A stretch of DNA of 64,000 nt from CAZGKW01 sp964526295 (GCA_964526295.1 CAZGKW010000017.1:23836-87835), one strand, 5' to 3'; counted from the stretch's first letter, positions 9,059 to 17,259 are shown. The notes: a model not told the origin generated them from the sequence alone. Numbers and translations: made by a program.

Positions 9059-9827
9059 CCCGTCGCGTACACCTCGAGCGGCGTGCGGGACCACGCCGGG
9101 GCGCGCTGCCGGGTCGCCGGTCGCCCCTGGCGTCGACGTCCGGCGGATCTTCGATTCCATCGCCTGGCTCTACGACCTGGGGAACCACCTGTTCTCGGCG
9201 GGCCTCGACCACCGATGGCGGGGCCGCACCGCGGCCGTCTGCGACCCCCGGCCCGGCGAGCGGGTGCTCGACCTCTGCTGCGGGACGGCCGACCTGGCCA
9301 TGGCGCTTCGCAAGCGCGAGCCTCGGGCCTCGGTCGTCGGGTGCGACTTCTCCCGGCCGATGCTCGTCCGGGGCTGGCGAAAGCTCCGGCGGGCCCGGCT
9401 CGGGCGGCGCGCGGCGCTGGTGGCGGGCGACGCCCTCGGGCTGCCGCTCGCCGGGGCGAGCGTCGACGCCGTCGTCTGCGGGTTCGGACTTCGGAACCTG
9501 GCGGACCCGGCGGCGGGCCTCGAGGAGATGGTCCGCGTGGTCCGTCCGGGGGGTCGAGTGGTGCTGCTGGAGTTCCACCGGCCGTCGGGGCGGGGGCTGG
9601 CGGCGACGCTCTTTAGGCTTTACTTTCGCCGCGTGCTGCCTACGCTGGGGGGCTGGTTGTCGCGGGGCGAGGCGTACCGGTACATGGTGGCGTCGATCCG
9701 GGCGTTCGGCCCGGCGGGGGCGACGGCCGAGCGGATGCGCCGGGCGGGCCTGGCGGACGTATCGATCGAGCCGCTCGTCGGGGGCATCGCCGCCGTCTAC
9801 GCCGGCCGCCGGCCAACGACGCCGTGA
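9045..9827 (+). CDS. menG: UbiE/MenG-type demethylmenaquinone methyltransferase
   Basis: The start at 9045 lies inside the last codons of mqnL, suggesting translational coupling. The resulting 260-residue protein carries the SAM-binding motif ERVLDLCCGTADLAM, then VVGCDFSRPML, and the UbiE signature GFGLRNLADP. The C-terminal SRGEAYRYMVASIRAFG is also typical. It should methylate demethylmenaquinone in the last step of menaquinone synthesis at the membrane. The first about 30 residues are low complexity (SSSPSRTPRAACG), so a later start is possible. The operon context makes demethylmenaquinone the likely substrate. Confidence 0.85.
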   Translation: MASSSPSRTPRAACGTTPGRAAGSPVAPGVDVRRIFDSIAWLYDLGNHLFSAGLDHRWRGRTAAVCDPRPGERVLDLCCGTADLAMALRKREPRASVVGCDFSRPMLVRGWRKLRRARLGRRAALVAGDALGLPLAGASVDAVVCGFGLRNLADPAAGLEEMVRVVRPGGRVVLLEFHRPSGRGLAATLFRLYFRRVLPTLGGWLSRGEAYRYMVASIRAFGPAGATAERMRRAGLADVSIEPLVGGIAAVYAGRRPTTP

Positions 9828-9939
9828 TGGGGCCCGCAGGGCCGCGGAGAACAGGCCCCTTTGGGCCAAGACAGGAAGGAAGAGCGCGGCCGGCGGGCCT
9901 GGCCGATGAGCGTCGCTCGGTCCGCGGCCTGACGAACGG

Positions 9940-9985
9940 AGCTGTTGAACTGGCTATATCTCCTCTGCGCTCTCTGCGGGTAGAC
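9940..9985. repeat. degenerate intergenic repeat fragment
   Basis: The 183-base gap after menG holds CTCTGCGCTCTCTGCGGGTAG, part of a family of CTCTGCG-type repeats. Fragments of similar character lie at 45505-45645. No promoter is obvious here, so the menaquinone genes on both sides are probably co-transcribed. Confidence 0.3.
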
Positions 9986-10010
9986 CGCGCTCCGACGAGG
10001 CAACGGCATT

Positions 10011-11774
10011 ATGCACTGCGCCCGATGCTTCTTCTATGAAGGCGACGTCGGCGACGAGATGTGCGTCCGCTGCGGGCGGGCCTTCATGCCCGAGGCCAAC
10101 GTCTACCTGGGCCTCCTGCTGCTCGTGACGGGCGGGTCGGCCTGGACCCTGCGGGGCCTCCTGGTGGGCCGGCCGGACCTGTTCTTCCGGCCCGACCTCG
10201 ACCTCGGCGCCTGGGCCACCCACCCCGTTTCCCTGGTCCAGCACCCCGCCTACGGCCTCGTCATGGGGGCCTGGCTGGCCATGCTGGCCGTGGCGCCGAT
10301 CCTGACGGCCGTCATGTACGGGAAGCGCGGCGGGTGGCTGCTTTGCTTCTTCGTGGCGCTGGTGGGGCCGAGCGTGTGGTTGGCGGCGGCAGCGGCGGTC
10401 GGTGTCTGGATCGCCGGCGGCCATACCCTCCGCCTCGGCAGCAAGCTCGCCTCGGGCCTCCTGGCGGTCGTCCCGAGCGTCGCCTGGTGGTTCCTGGCCA
10501 CCTGGCACAGCGACGTCCCCGACCTGCCCCGGACCCTCGACTCGATGCGTTACGTCGCGCCGCTGTCGGCGACGAGCTTCGCCGGCCTGGCCGTGACGGT
10601 CGTCGTGGCGGTGGGCTGGGCCGACCGGTGGCACGTCCGGTGGCCCGGGGCGATCCTGACGCTTCTGGCGGCCGGGCCGGCCCTCGGTCTGCTGGCGGCC
10701 GTGGGCATCGACGAGGTCCAGCACGAGATGCTCCCCGAGGCCCCGGCCGCACCGGTCCCCCGCATCATCGAGGCATACCGGTCGTTCCTGGCGCGGCACG
10801 AGGAGGGCCGGGCGGCCACGCGGGTCCGGGCCAAGCTGGCCCTGGCCCTGGAGGACGCCGAAGCCCGCGGCCTGGGGCTTCCCCCCGACACGCCCTCGGC
10901 CCAGTACGTCTGGACCCGGCTCCTGGAACGCGACCCCGAGAGCCGATGGGCCCTCGAGGCCCGGCTCCACCTGGCCGACATCCGGGCCGCCGAGGGGCTC
11001 CTCGACGAGGCGGAGCGGCTCTACGGCGAGGTGCTGGTCCGCCTGGCCTCGCCTCCGCCCAGCGAGCCGGAGAAGGCCCCCCTGGCGGACTTCTCGCTCC
11101 TGAGGGACCTGTTCAGCGTCGGCGAGAAGCTCCGCCGGCAGCGGACCGTCGGCCGCCTCCGCCGCGTCCGACGGCAAGCCCTGATGCACGGGGCCCTGCT
11201 GAGCGAGAACCGCCGGCCCGCCGCCGAGACCGAGACCGCCCTGGCCCGCTACTTCCGGGCCCTTCGGCATCGCGGCACGAACGCGTTCCGCGGGGCCCTG
11301 ATCGCCGCCCGAGAGGCCGACCCCGAGGGGCCCCTGGCCGACAACGTCGCCCAGGAACTGGCCCTGTTTGAGATCGACGACTACGCCCGCATCGAGAAGC
11401 TCCAAGCCGTCGCCGAGACGTACCCCGGCTCCGACGGGGCGATGCTGGCGCGCCTGGCGGCCGCCGACACGCTCATCGGCCGGGCCTCGATGGACCCGGC
11501 CGCCCCCGCCGCCGCCCGCAACCTCCTCCTGGAGGTCCGCCACGGTCTCCGGCGGCGGCGCGACGCCAATCCCGACGACCCCTACGCCCTGGCCCTCGCC
11601 GAAGGAGTCGAGCGCCGGCTCGCCGTCACCCCCGAACCCGAACCGCAACCCGACACCGAACCCGAACCGGGGCCCGAGCCCGAACCGCCGGGACCCGAGA
11701 CCGAACCCGAACCGGGACCCGAGACCGGCCCGGGGCCCGCGCCCGAACCGGAGACGCCGACCGATGAAACGTGA
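10011..11774 (+). CDS. zinc-ribbon multi-pass membrane protein of unknown function
   Basis: The 587-residue product opens with CARCFFYEGDVGDEMCVRCG, a four-cysteine zinc-ribbon pattern. Several hydrophobic segments follow between about residues 35 and 235 (for example VYLGLLLLVTGG and WLLCFFVALVG). Residues 245-530 form a helical region rich in Ala, Leu, Glu and Arg that looks repeat-like (ALEARLHLADIRAAEGLLDEAERLYGEVL resembles a TPR pair, in two parts of one run). The last about 45 residues are almost only Pro, Glu, Gly and Thr. The gene sits inside the menaquinone operon and overlaps mqnM by 11 bases, so it is expressed with it. I do not recognise the family. A scaffold or membrane factor for the pathway is only a guess. 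Confidence 0.7.
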   Translation: MHCARCFFYEGDVGDEMCVRCGRAFMPEANVYLGLLLLVTGGSAWTLRGLLVGRPDLFFRPDLDLGAWATHPVSLVQHPAYGLVMGAWLAMLAVAPILTAVMYGKRGGWLLCFFVALVGPSVWLAAAAAVGVWIAGGHTLRLGSKLASGLLAVVPSVAWWFLATWHSDVPDLPRTLDSMRYVAPLSATSFAGLAVTVVVAVGWADRWHVRWPGAILTLLAAGPALGLLAAVGIDEVQHEMLPEAPAAPVPRIIEAYRSFLARHEEGRAATRVRAKLALALEDAEARGLGLPPDTPSAQYVWTRLLERDPESRWALEARLHLADIRAAEGLLDEAERLYGEVLVRLASPPPSEPEKAPLADFSLLRDLFSVGEKLRRQRTVGRLRRVRRQALMHGALLSENRRPAAETETALARYFRALRHRGTNAFRGALIAAREADPEGPLADNVAQELALFEIDDYARIEKLQAVAETYPGSDGAMLARLAAADTLIGRASMDPAAPAAARNLLLEVRHGLRRRRDANPDDPYALALAEGVERRLAVTPEPEPQPDTEPEPGPEPEPPGPETEPEPGPETGPGPAPEPETPTDET

Positions 11775-12399
11775 GGCCATCGTCGTCGGCGTGACGGGCG
11801 CCTCGGGCGCCCCGTACGCCGTCCGGCTCATCGAGCGGCTCGTCCGCGCCGGGCGGGACGTCTCGCTGATCGTCACGCCGGCGGGGCGGCTCGTCCTGGC
11901 CGACGAGGCGACGCGCGAACCGCCGGCCGCAGCGCGCGGCAGTGGCACGCCCGGCACCGGCCTCGATCTCGAAGCCTTCTGGCCCCGAGACATCGCCGAT
12001 GCCGTCACGTACCACCCCGCCGAACGCCTCGACGGGCCGCCGGCGAGCGGGTCGTTCGCGACGGCGGCGTGCATCGTGGTCCCGTGCTCGATGAACACCC
12101 TGTCGGCGCTGGCCCACGGGCGGGCGGAGAACCTCCTTCAGCGGGCCGGCGCCGTCGCCCTCAAGGAAGGCCGGCCGCTGGTGGTCGTCCCGCGGGAGAT
12201 GCCGCTGACGCGGATCGACCTGGAGAACATGGTCCGCCTGGCCTCGGCCGGGGCCATCGTCATGCCCGCCATGCCGGGGTTCTACCATCGGCCCCGGAAA
12301 GTCGGCGACCTGGTGGACTTCGTCGTGGCCAAGGTGCTCGACCGGCTGGGCATCGACCACGGGCTGGACGTGGCCTGGCCCGGGGCGGGCGAGACGTAG
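11764..12399 (+). CDS. mqnM: UbiX-like flavin prenyltransferase, probable MqnM
   Basis: The ATG at 11764 overlaps the preceding stop. The 211-residue protein has the FMN-binding GVTGASGAPYAVRL at the N-terminus, CSMNTLSALAHGRAENLLQR in the middle, and PLVVVPREMPLTRIDLENM followed by MPAMPGFYHRPRKVGDLVDF at the end. These are the hallmarks of UbiX/Pad1 flavin prenyltransferases. UbiX makes prenylated FMN, the cofactor that UbiD-type decarboxylases need, and its partner mqnL is in the same operon. A short low-complexity insert (PPAAARGSGTPGTG) lies near residue 60. Assignment to the futalosine pathway follows from the neighbours. Confidence 0.88.
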   Translation: MKREAIVVGVTGASGAPYAVRLIERLVRAGRDVSLIVTPAGRLVLADEATREPPAAARGSGTPGTGLDLEAFWPRDIADAVTYHPAERLDGPPASGSFATAACIVVPCSMNTLSALAHGRAENLLQRAGAVALKEGRPLVVVPREMPLTRIDLENMVRLASAGAIVMPAMPGFYHRPRKVGDLVDFVVAKVLDRLGIDHGLDVAWPGAGET

Positions 12400-12446
12400 G
12401 ACGCCGGCGCCCGCGAAGGCACGGAGGTACGGTGTACGCTGCGGCG

Positions 12447-12484
12447 ACCTCCCGGTCGCCGCTCGAAGAGGCGTCGCCGACGTT
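12447..12484. repeat. small palindromic repeat (GGTCGCCGCTCG family)
   Basis: GGCGACCTCCCGGTCGCCGC forms a stem-loop followed by TCGAAGAGGCGTCGCC. The same core, CCGGTCGCCGCTCG, occurs twice inside the ParB-like gene (22054-22128 and 22504-22596), so this is a mobile or spreading short element rather than a gene-specific signal. Confidence 0.5.
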
Positions 12485-12567
12485 ACGAGCCGCGGGCGGA
12501 AGCCCGCCCCAGCCCGCGACGGGGCACTCGCAACCGCCGGCCGACGCGGAAGTCCGCGAAGAACGCC

Positions 12568-13530
12568 ATGGCCCAGCCACTCGGACGCGAGCTGGTCGAG
12601 TTCGGCCGCACGATCCGCCTCGCGCACAGCCTGTTCGCCCTGCCGTTCGCCCTCGGGACGGCGTTCCTGGCCGAGTCGGCGGGGGGCGAGTTCCCCGCCT
12701 CGGGCCCCGGCGGGTTCGCCGCCGGCCTCGGCCTCGTGCTCGCCTGCATGGTGACGGCCCGGACGGCGGCGATGGGGATGAACCGCGTGGCCGACGCCCG
12801 GTTCGATGCGGCCAACCCGCGGACGGCCGGGCGGGCCATCCCGGCGGGGCGCCTGCGGCGGGGGACGGCCTTCGTGCTGACGCTCGGGAGCGGGGCCGCC
12901 TTCGTCGCCTCCGCGTGGGGGTTCCTGCCGCTCCGGGGGAACCCCTGGCCGGGGCTCCTGGCGCCGGCGTTCCTGGCGGCCCTCCTGGGCTACGCCTGGA
13001 CGAAACGGTTCACGTCCCTGTCGCACTGGGCGCTGGGCCTGTGCCTGGGCCTTGCGCCCGTGGGCGTCTGGGTGGCCCTGCGGGGCGAAATCGCGGTGCT
13101 GCCGGTCCTCCTGGGGGCGGCGGTCACGTTCTGGACCGCCGGGTTCGACATCCTCTACGCCCTCCAGGACGAGGCGTTCGACCGCGAGGCGGGCCTTCGG
13201 AGCGTCCCGGCCCTGATCGGCCGGGCCCGGGCCCTGCGGGTCGCCCTGGGGTCGCACCTGGTGGCGGTGGGCCTGCTGGTGGGCGTCTACGCGGCCGGAG
13301 CGCCGCGAGGCGAGGGCGAGACGCTGCTCGGCGGCGCGAGTCTGGCGGCCCTGGTGGCGATCGCCGCCCTGGTGGCGATCCAGCACGGCCGGGCCACGCG
13401 CATCAGCGCCGACGAGACGCTCGGCCCGGCCGGGAAGGCCCGCCGGATCGCCGCCGGGTTCTTCCCCTGGAACGCCTCCGTGAGCATCGTTTGGATGGCC
13501 GGGGCGATCGCCGACGCGGTAGGGTCGTAG
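12568..13530 (+). CDS. mqnP: UbiA-family prenyltransferase, probable MqnP
   Basis: The 320-residue membrane protein has two aspartate-rich prenyl-diphosphate motifs: NRVADARFDAANPRTAGRAI near residue 72 and DILYALQDEAFDREAGLRSV near residue 193. Hydrophobic helices cover the rest, as in UbiA and MenA enzymes. In the futalosine pathway MqnP attaches the polyprenyl tail to 1,4-dihydroxy-6-naphthoate before decarboxylation by MqnL. Position between mqnM and mqnE supports that role over 4-hydroxybenzoate prenylation. Length and motif spacing are normal. Confidence 0.88.
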   Translation: MAQPLGRELVEFGRTIRLAHSLFALPFALGTAFLAESAGGEFPASGPGGFAAGLGLVLACMVTARTAAMGMNRVADARFDAANPRTAGRAIPAGRLRRGTAFVLTLGSGAAFVASAWGFLPLRGNPWPGLLAPAFLAALLGYAWTKRFTSLSHWALGLCLGLAPVGVWVALRGEIAVLPVLLGAAVTFWTAGFDILYALQDEAFDREAGLRSVPALIGRARALRVALGSHLVAVGLLVGVYAAGAPRGEGETLLGGASLAALVAIAALVAIQHGRATRISADETLGPAGKARRIAAGFFPWNASVSIVWMAGAIADAVGS

Positions 13531-13550
13531 GGGCGAGGCATGCCTCGCCC
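13531..13550. repeat. 20-bp perfect palindrome after mqnP
   Basis: GGGCGAGGCATGCCTCGCCC begins directly after the mqnP stop codon and is a perfect palindrome. It could form a hairpin at the 3' end of mqnP within the operon. It has no T tract, so read-through into mqnE is expected. Confidence 0.6.
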
Positions 13551-13672
13551 GTGGGCTTGGCGCGTTTCGCCGACGGGCTTGCCCGCCGCGCTCCGCCGCA
13601 AACGACACGCGGCCCGCAAGCGGTCCGGCGAAACGCGACCGGCGAGCCCGACATCCTGCATCGAGGAACAAG

Positions 13673-14893
13673 ATGGCCGTGACGCTCGACACCATCGAAG
13701 CGAAGCTCGCCGCCGGGGAGCGGCCCTCCCGCGAGGACGGCCTCGCCCTCTACGCCTCGACGGACCTGGCGGCCCTCGGGCGCCTGGCCGACGCCGTCCG
13801 CCGGCGCCTGCACGGCGACGCGGCGTACTACATCGTCAACACGCACGTCAACTATGCGAACGTGTGCCTGAACGAGTGCCCGCTGTGCGCGTTCTGGCGG
13901 TGCGACTCGGCCCCGGATGCCTATCTCCTCGCGCCCGAGGAGGTCCGCGACCGGGCCGCCCCCGACGTCGAGGCGGGCGCCACCGAGGTCCACGTCGTCG
14001 GCGGCCTCCATCCCCGGGCCGACCTCGCGTACTATCTCGACCTCGTCGGCACGCTCCACGAGGCGTTCCCCGAGGTATCCCTCCAGGCCCTGACGGCGGT
14101 GGAGGTGGCCCACGCCGCGAAGGGGGCCGGCCTCGACGTCAGCGAGGTGCTCCGGCGGCTGAAGGACGCCGGCCTGACGGGCCTCCCGGGCGGCGGGGCG
14201 GAAATCTTCGACCCGGCGGTCCGCCGGCGAATCGCCCCGGCCAAGATCGACGCCCGGACCTGGCTCGACGTCCATCGTGCCGCCCACGCCCTCGGCATCG
14301 CCACCAACGCCACCATGCTCTACGGCCACGTGGAACGTCCCGAGCACCGCGTGGACCACCTGCTCGCCCTCCGCCAGCTTCAGGACGAGAGCCTGGCGGC
14401 CGAGCCGAAAAAGACACTTAGTGTCTTTTCTGCCCGGCACCCCTTGAAAAAAGACACTAAGTGTCTTTTTTCAGACGGCGGCGCCGCCGGCTTCGGGGCC
14501 TTCATCCCGCTGCCGTTCCATCCGCACGGCACGCGGCTGGCCGCGGAGGAAGCGGTGCCCGGGCCGACGGCCTTCGACGACCTGAAAACGATGGCCGTCG
14601 CGCGGCTGCTGCTGGATAATGTCCCCCACGTGAAGGCGTTCTGGATTATGCTGGGCGAGGACGTCGCGCAGGTGGCCCTGCGGTTCGGGGCCGACGACAT
14701 CGACGGGACCGTCGTGCGGGAAGAGATCACCCACGCCGCCGGGGCCACGACGCCCCAGGGCCTCCCGGTGGGGCGGATCGAGCACCTGGTCCGCACGGCC
14801 GGGTGCCGGCCCGTCGAGCGCGACACGCTGTACCGGCGGATCGAGCGCGACGGCGACGGCCGCCGGTGGAGGAGGAGGAGGAGGTCGACATGA
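13673..14893 (+). CDS. mqnE: aminodeoxyfutalosine synthase MqnE with an in-frame repeat insertion
   Basis: This radical SAM enzyme (406 residues) has the cluster motif CLNECPLC with cysteines at 65, 69 and 72, after the conserved NTHVNYANV. Further family blocks are HVVGGLHP, LTAVEVAH, GGGAEIFD and ATMLYGHVE, and HVKAFWIMLGEDVAQ near the end. It makes aminodeoxyfutalosine, an early step of the futalosine menaquinone pathway. Between LRQLQDE and GFGAFIPLPFHPHG lies an extra stretch of about 30 residues (about 240-270) encoded by a pair of AAGACACT-type palindromes. Family members normally run directly from QDE to the GGF..FIPL block. The extra piece keeps the frame, so the enzyme may still work. 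The gene ends in an arginine-rich tail and overlaps the lipoprotein gene by four bases. Confidence 0.88.
   Translation: MAVTLDTIEAKLAAGERPSREDGLALYASTDLAALGRLADAVRRRLHGDAAYYIVNTHVNYANVCLNECPLCAFWRCDSAPDAYLLAPEEVRDRAAPDVEAGATEVHVVGGLHPRADLAYYLDLVGTLHEAFPEVSLQALTAVEVAHAAKGAGLDVSEVLRRLKDAGLTGLPGGGAEIFDPAVRRRIAPAKIDARTWLDVHRAAHALGIATNATMLYGHVERPEHRVDHLLALRQLQDESLAAEPKKTLSVFSARHPLKKDTKCLFSDGGAAGFGAFIPLPFHPHGTRLAAEEAVPGPTAFDDLKTMAVARLLLDNVPHVKAFWIMLGEDVAQVALRFGADDIDGTVVREEITHAAGATTPQGLPVGRIEHLVRTAGCRPVERDTLYRRIERDGDGRRWRRRRRST
14407..14471. repeat. palindrome pair inside mqnE
   Basis: Two near-identical palindromes of form AAGACACT-W-AGTGTCTT with flanking A and T runs lie at 14408-14429 (centre T) and 14447-14471 (centre A), 17 bases apart. 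The same palindrome pairs occur at 17171-17259 and 48260-48348. Here the pair is translated in the mqnE frame as KKTLSVF and KKDTKCLF. Confidence 0.9.
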
Positions 14894-15480
14894 GAGGGCG
14901 CCTCTCAGCCCTGGCCGGGGCGATCCTGGCGGCCGCAGCCGGCTGCGACGAAACGCCCCCGCCGACCCCGCCGGCGACCAGCCCGACCGGTGCCGAGGCC
15001 CGCGTGATCGCCCTCTCCCCGCCGGACGGCGGACAGGGCGTCTCGCTTCGCCCGCGGTTCCGGTGGCGGCTGCCGTCGCACCTCGGCCAGCCCACCTACG
15101 TCGGTTTCCGGCTCCATCTGGTCTCGGGGCCCGACCGGACGGACGAGGACGAGGGGGCCCTGGTCGCCCTGGCGAGCGGTCTGCACGACACGACCCCGAC
15201 CCAGTTGGACCCGTTCGACCCGCCGCCGCGGGTGGTCCTGAGCGGTCCCTTGCGGGATGCGGGCCGGCTCGAGCCCGCGACGTGGTACCGATGGACCGTG
15301 ACGGTCCTGGCCGAGGCCGAGAGCGGGCGAGGCATGTTCTTCTTCCGGACGACCGAGACGGTGCCGCCGGGGCCCCCGCCGGGACCGACGCCGCGGCCGC
15401 TCGACCTGGAGCCCCTGGAGTTCCCGGAGCTGCCCGAGCCGGAGCCGCTCGAGCCCACGCCGGCCGAGCCGACCACGTAG
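14890..15480 (+). CDS. lipoprotein with Ig-like domain and Pro/Glu-rich tail
   Basis: The ATG at 14890 overlaps the mqnE stop (ATGA). The first residues MRGRLSALAGAILAAAAGC form a lipoprotein signal ending in an AAGC lipobox, so the mature protein should be tethered by its N-terminal cysteine. The middle part, with SPPDGGQGVSLRPRFRWRLP and WYRWTVTVLAEAESG, resembles a fibronectin-type or Ig-like sandwich. The last about 35 residues are rich in Pro, Glu and Leu. It is 196 residues long and the last gene of the menaquinone operon by position. A specific role is not visible. Confidence 0.65.
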   Translation: MRGRLSALAGAILAAAAGCDETPPPTPPATSPTGAEARVIALSPPDGGQGVSLRPRFRWRLPSHLGQPTYVGFRLHLVSGPDRTDEDEGALVALASGLHDTTPTQLDPFDPPPRVVLSGPLRDAGRLEPATWYRWTVTVLAEAESGRGMFFFRTTETVPPGPPPGPTPRPLDLEPLEFPELPEPEPLEPTPAEPTT

Positions 15481-15701
15481 CCTCGCAAGGCCGCGCGACC
15501 CGCGGCGCAGCCCCCGCGAGCCGAGGGTTTGACCCCGCTGGACCATACCCGCGTCCTCCCGCCCACGCCGGGGCGTACCCGCCTCCGGCGGGCTTCGGCG
15601 GGGCAAGGACGAACGCGGCCCGAACGGCTCGCAGCCCCCACGGTTCGCTCGGCCTGCGCCGGCGGTTCGGTTAGGACTCCGTGAAAACCGCGCCGGTGCG
15701 G
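15481..15701. other. gene-free stretch before the alkaline phosphatase
   Basis: From the lipoprotein stop to the phosphatase start there are 343 bases without a supported gene. The first two thirds are GC-rich sequence with short inverted arms (CGCCTCCGGCGGGC) and no convincing ORF or RNA. The promoter candidate for the phosphatase is in the last third. Confidence 0.5.
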
Positions 15702-15730
15702 TTGACGCTCGTCCCATCCGCCGCCAGAAT
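15702..15730 (+). promoter_or_regulatory. sigma70-type promoter for the alkaline phosphatase
   Basis: TTGACG at 15702-15707 is followed after 17 bases by CAGAAT at 15725-15730. Spacing is ideal and both hexamers are close to consensus. The predicted transcript would start near 15737, about 87 bases before the phosphatase ATG. Confidence 0.45.
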
Positions 15731-15823
15731 GCCTCGTCGGCTTCGCCCGGCCACCCGCACAGCAGCCCGGCGGGCCCGCCGCATCGGGGTCCGCCTCGAA
15801 CTCGCCACGAAAAGGGGCCCGCC

Positions 15824-17182
15824 ATGTCAGTCATCGCACGAATCCTCGCAGCCGCCGCACTGCTCGTCCTGGCCGCCGGCGCCGCAAGCGCGGGCGCCGA
15901 ACCCGAGCCGCTCGGACCCTCGGCGGGCCTCGGCAGCGTCATCTTCATCCACCCGGACGGGACGTCGGCCTCGACCTGGGCCGCCGCACGGGCCCTCTAT
16001 CACGGCCCCGACGGCGACCTCCACTGGGACCGCCTGCCCGCCATCGCCGTCTACCGCGGCCACATGGCCGACAGCCTCACGGCCACCTCCAACGGCGGCG
16101 CGACGACCCACGCGTTCGGCGTCAAGGTCGGCTCGGGGGCCTACGGCCGGACCGACGGCGGCGACCGCGGCGTCGAGATCGTCGACCCGGAAGGCCGGTC
16201 CCTGAGCGTCGCCCGGCAGGCCCTCCGGGCGGGCCTGCCCGTCGGCCTCGTCCAGACCGGCACGAGCACCGAGCCCGGCACGGGCTGCTTCCTGGCGTCG
16301 GTGCCGAGCCGCAGGCAGCACGCCGAGATCGCCGCCCAGCTCGTCGAGAGCGGGGCCGAGGTCCTCCTCGGCGGCGGCGAGCGGTACTTCCTGCCCGAAG
16401 GGACCGAGGGCGTCTACGGGCCCGGTCGGCGGACCGACGGCCGGGACCTCGTCCGAGAGGCCGAGCGGGCCGGCTACACCGTCGTCCGGACCCGCGACGA
16501 CCTCCTGAAGGTCAAGGCCGGCACGAAGAAGCTCCTGGGCCTCTTCGCCGACTACCACACCTTCAACGACCGGTCGGAGGAGGAGCTGGCGGCGGCGGGC
16601 CTGCCCATGTACGAGCCGCGGGCCCCGACCGTCGCCGAGATGACCGAGGCGGCCCTGCGGGTCCTGGCGGCCAAGGGCCGGCGGTTCCTCCTGGTCGTCG
16701 AGGAGGAAGGCACCGACAACTTCGGCAACCACAACAACGCCCCCGGCATGCTCGATGCGATGCGCCGGGCCGACGAGGCGATCGGAGTGGCCCGGGCGTT
16801 CTTGGCGAAACATCCCAAAACGTTGATTATTACGGCGGCCGACAGCGACGCCGGCGGCATGCGGATGGTGGGCCTGCCGGTCCGCTCGCCCGACGACATC
16901 CCCCCCCGGCTGCCGGCCCGCGACTCTAACGGCGCCCCCATGGACGGCCGCGCCGGAACCGGGACGGGGCCGTTCCTGGCCGCACCGGACCGCACCGGGC
17001 AGGTCCTGCCGTTCGCCGTCGTGTGGGCGGCACGCGACGACGTCTCGGGCGGCGTCTTGGTCCGGGCCGAGGGCCTCAACAGCCACCTGGTCCGCGGGAG
17101 CTTCGACAACACCCGGGTCGCACAGCTTTCGCGCCTGACCCTCTTCGGCGGCGCCTCGCCCGACCCCCAGAAAAGACACTAA
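15824..17182 (+). CDS. secreted alkaline phosphatase-family protein
   Basis: A signal peptide (MSVIARILAAAALLVLAAG) leads into IFIHPDGTSASTW (metal-binding Asp45) and TSNGGATTHAFGVKVG, which aligns with the phosphatase block normally written TDSAAGATA..TGVKT. Ser89 would be the nucleophile, but the usual preceding Asp is Thr. Later metal-site blocks EEEGTDNFGNHNN (about 291) and TAADSDAGGM (about 337) also deviate from PhoA. At 452 residues the length fits PhoA. Phosphatase or phosphodiesterase activity outside the cytoplasm is likely, but specificity may differ. The last codons (KRH, stop) lie inside an AAGACACT palindrome, so the C-terminus was set by a repeat insertion. Confidence 0.75.
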   Translation: MSVIARILAAAALLVLAAGAASAGAEPEPLGPSAGLGSVIFIHPDGTSASTWAAARALYHGPDGDLHWDRLPAIAVYRGHMADSLTATSNGGATTHAFGVKVGSGAYGRTDGGDRGVEIVDPEGRSLSVARQALRAGLPVGLVQTGTSTEPGTGCFLASVPSRRQHAEIAAQLVESGAEVLLGGGERYFLPEGTEGVYGPGRRTDGRDLVREAERAGYTVVRTRDDLLKVKAGTKKLLGLFADYHTFNDRSEEELAAAGLPMYEPRAPTVAEMTEAALRVLAAKGRRFLLVVEEEGTDNFGNHNNAPGMLDAMRRADEAIGVARAFLAKHPKTLIITAADSDAGGMRMVGLPVRSPDDIPPRLPARDSNGAPMDGRAGTGTGPFLAAPDRTGQVLPFAVVWAARDDVSGGVLVRAEGLNSHLVRGSFDNTRVAQLSRLTLFGGASPDPQKRH

Positions 17183-17259
17183 GTGTCTTTTTTGAGGCGG
17201 TAAGTCTTTTGCGTGCGGCAGGTTGCGCACGAAAAAAAGACACTTAGTGTCTTTTTTTT
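17171..17259. repeat. palindrome pair between convergent genes
   Basis: Copies of the AAGACACT-W-AGTGTCTT palindrome lie at 17171-17193 (centre A) and 17232-17259 (centre T), separated by 38 bases that contain TAAGTCT and TTGCGCAC. The first copy supplies the stop codon of the phosphatase. The second ends 13 bases from the pfkA stop on the other strand. Each copy, with a 10-bp or longer stem and flanking A and T runs, has the form of an intrinsic terminator in both directions, so the pair probably terminates both convergent transcripts. Confidence 0.85.

Noticed and set aside
9954..13695. Long minus-strand ORFs opposite the menaquinone genes (714 and 689 aa)
   Set aside because: Both are low-complexity Gly/Arg/Pro shadows of genes with clear family signatures on the other strand.
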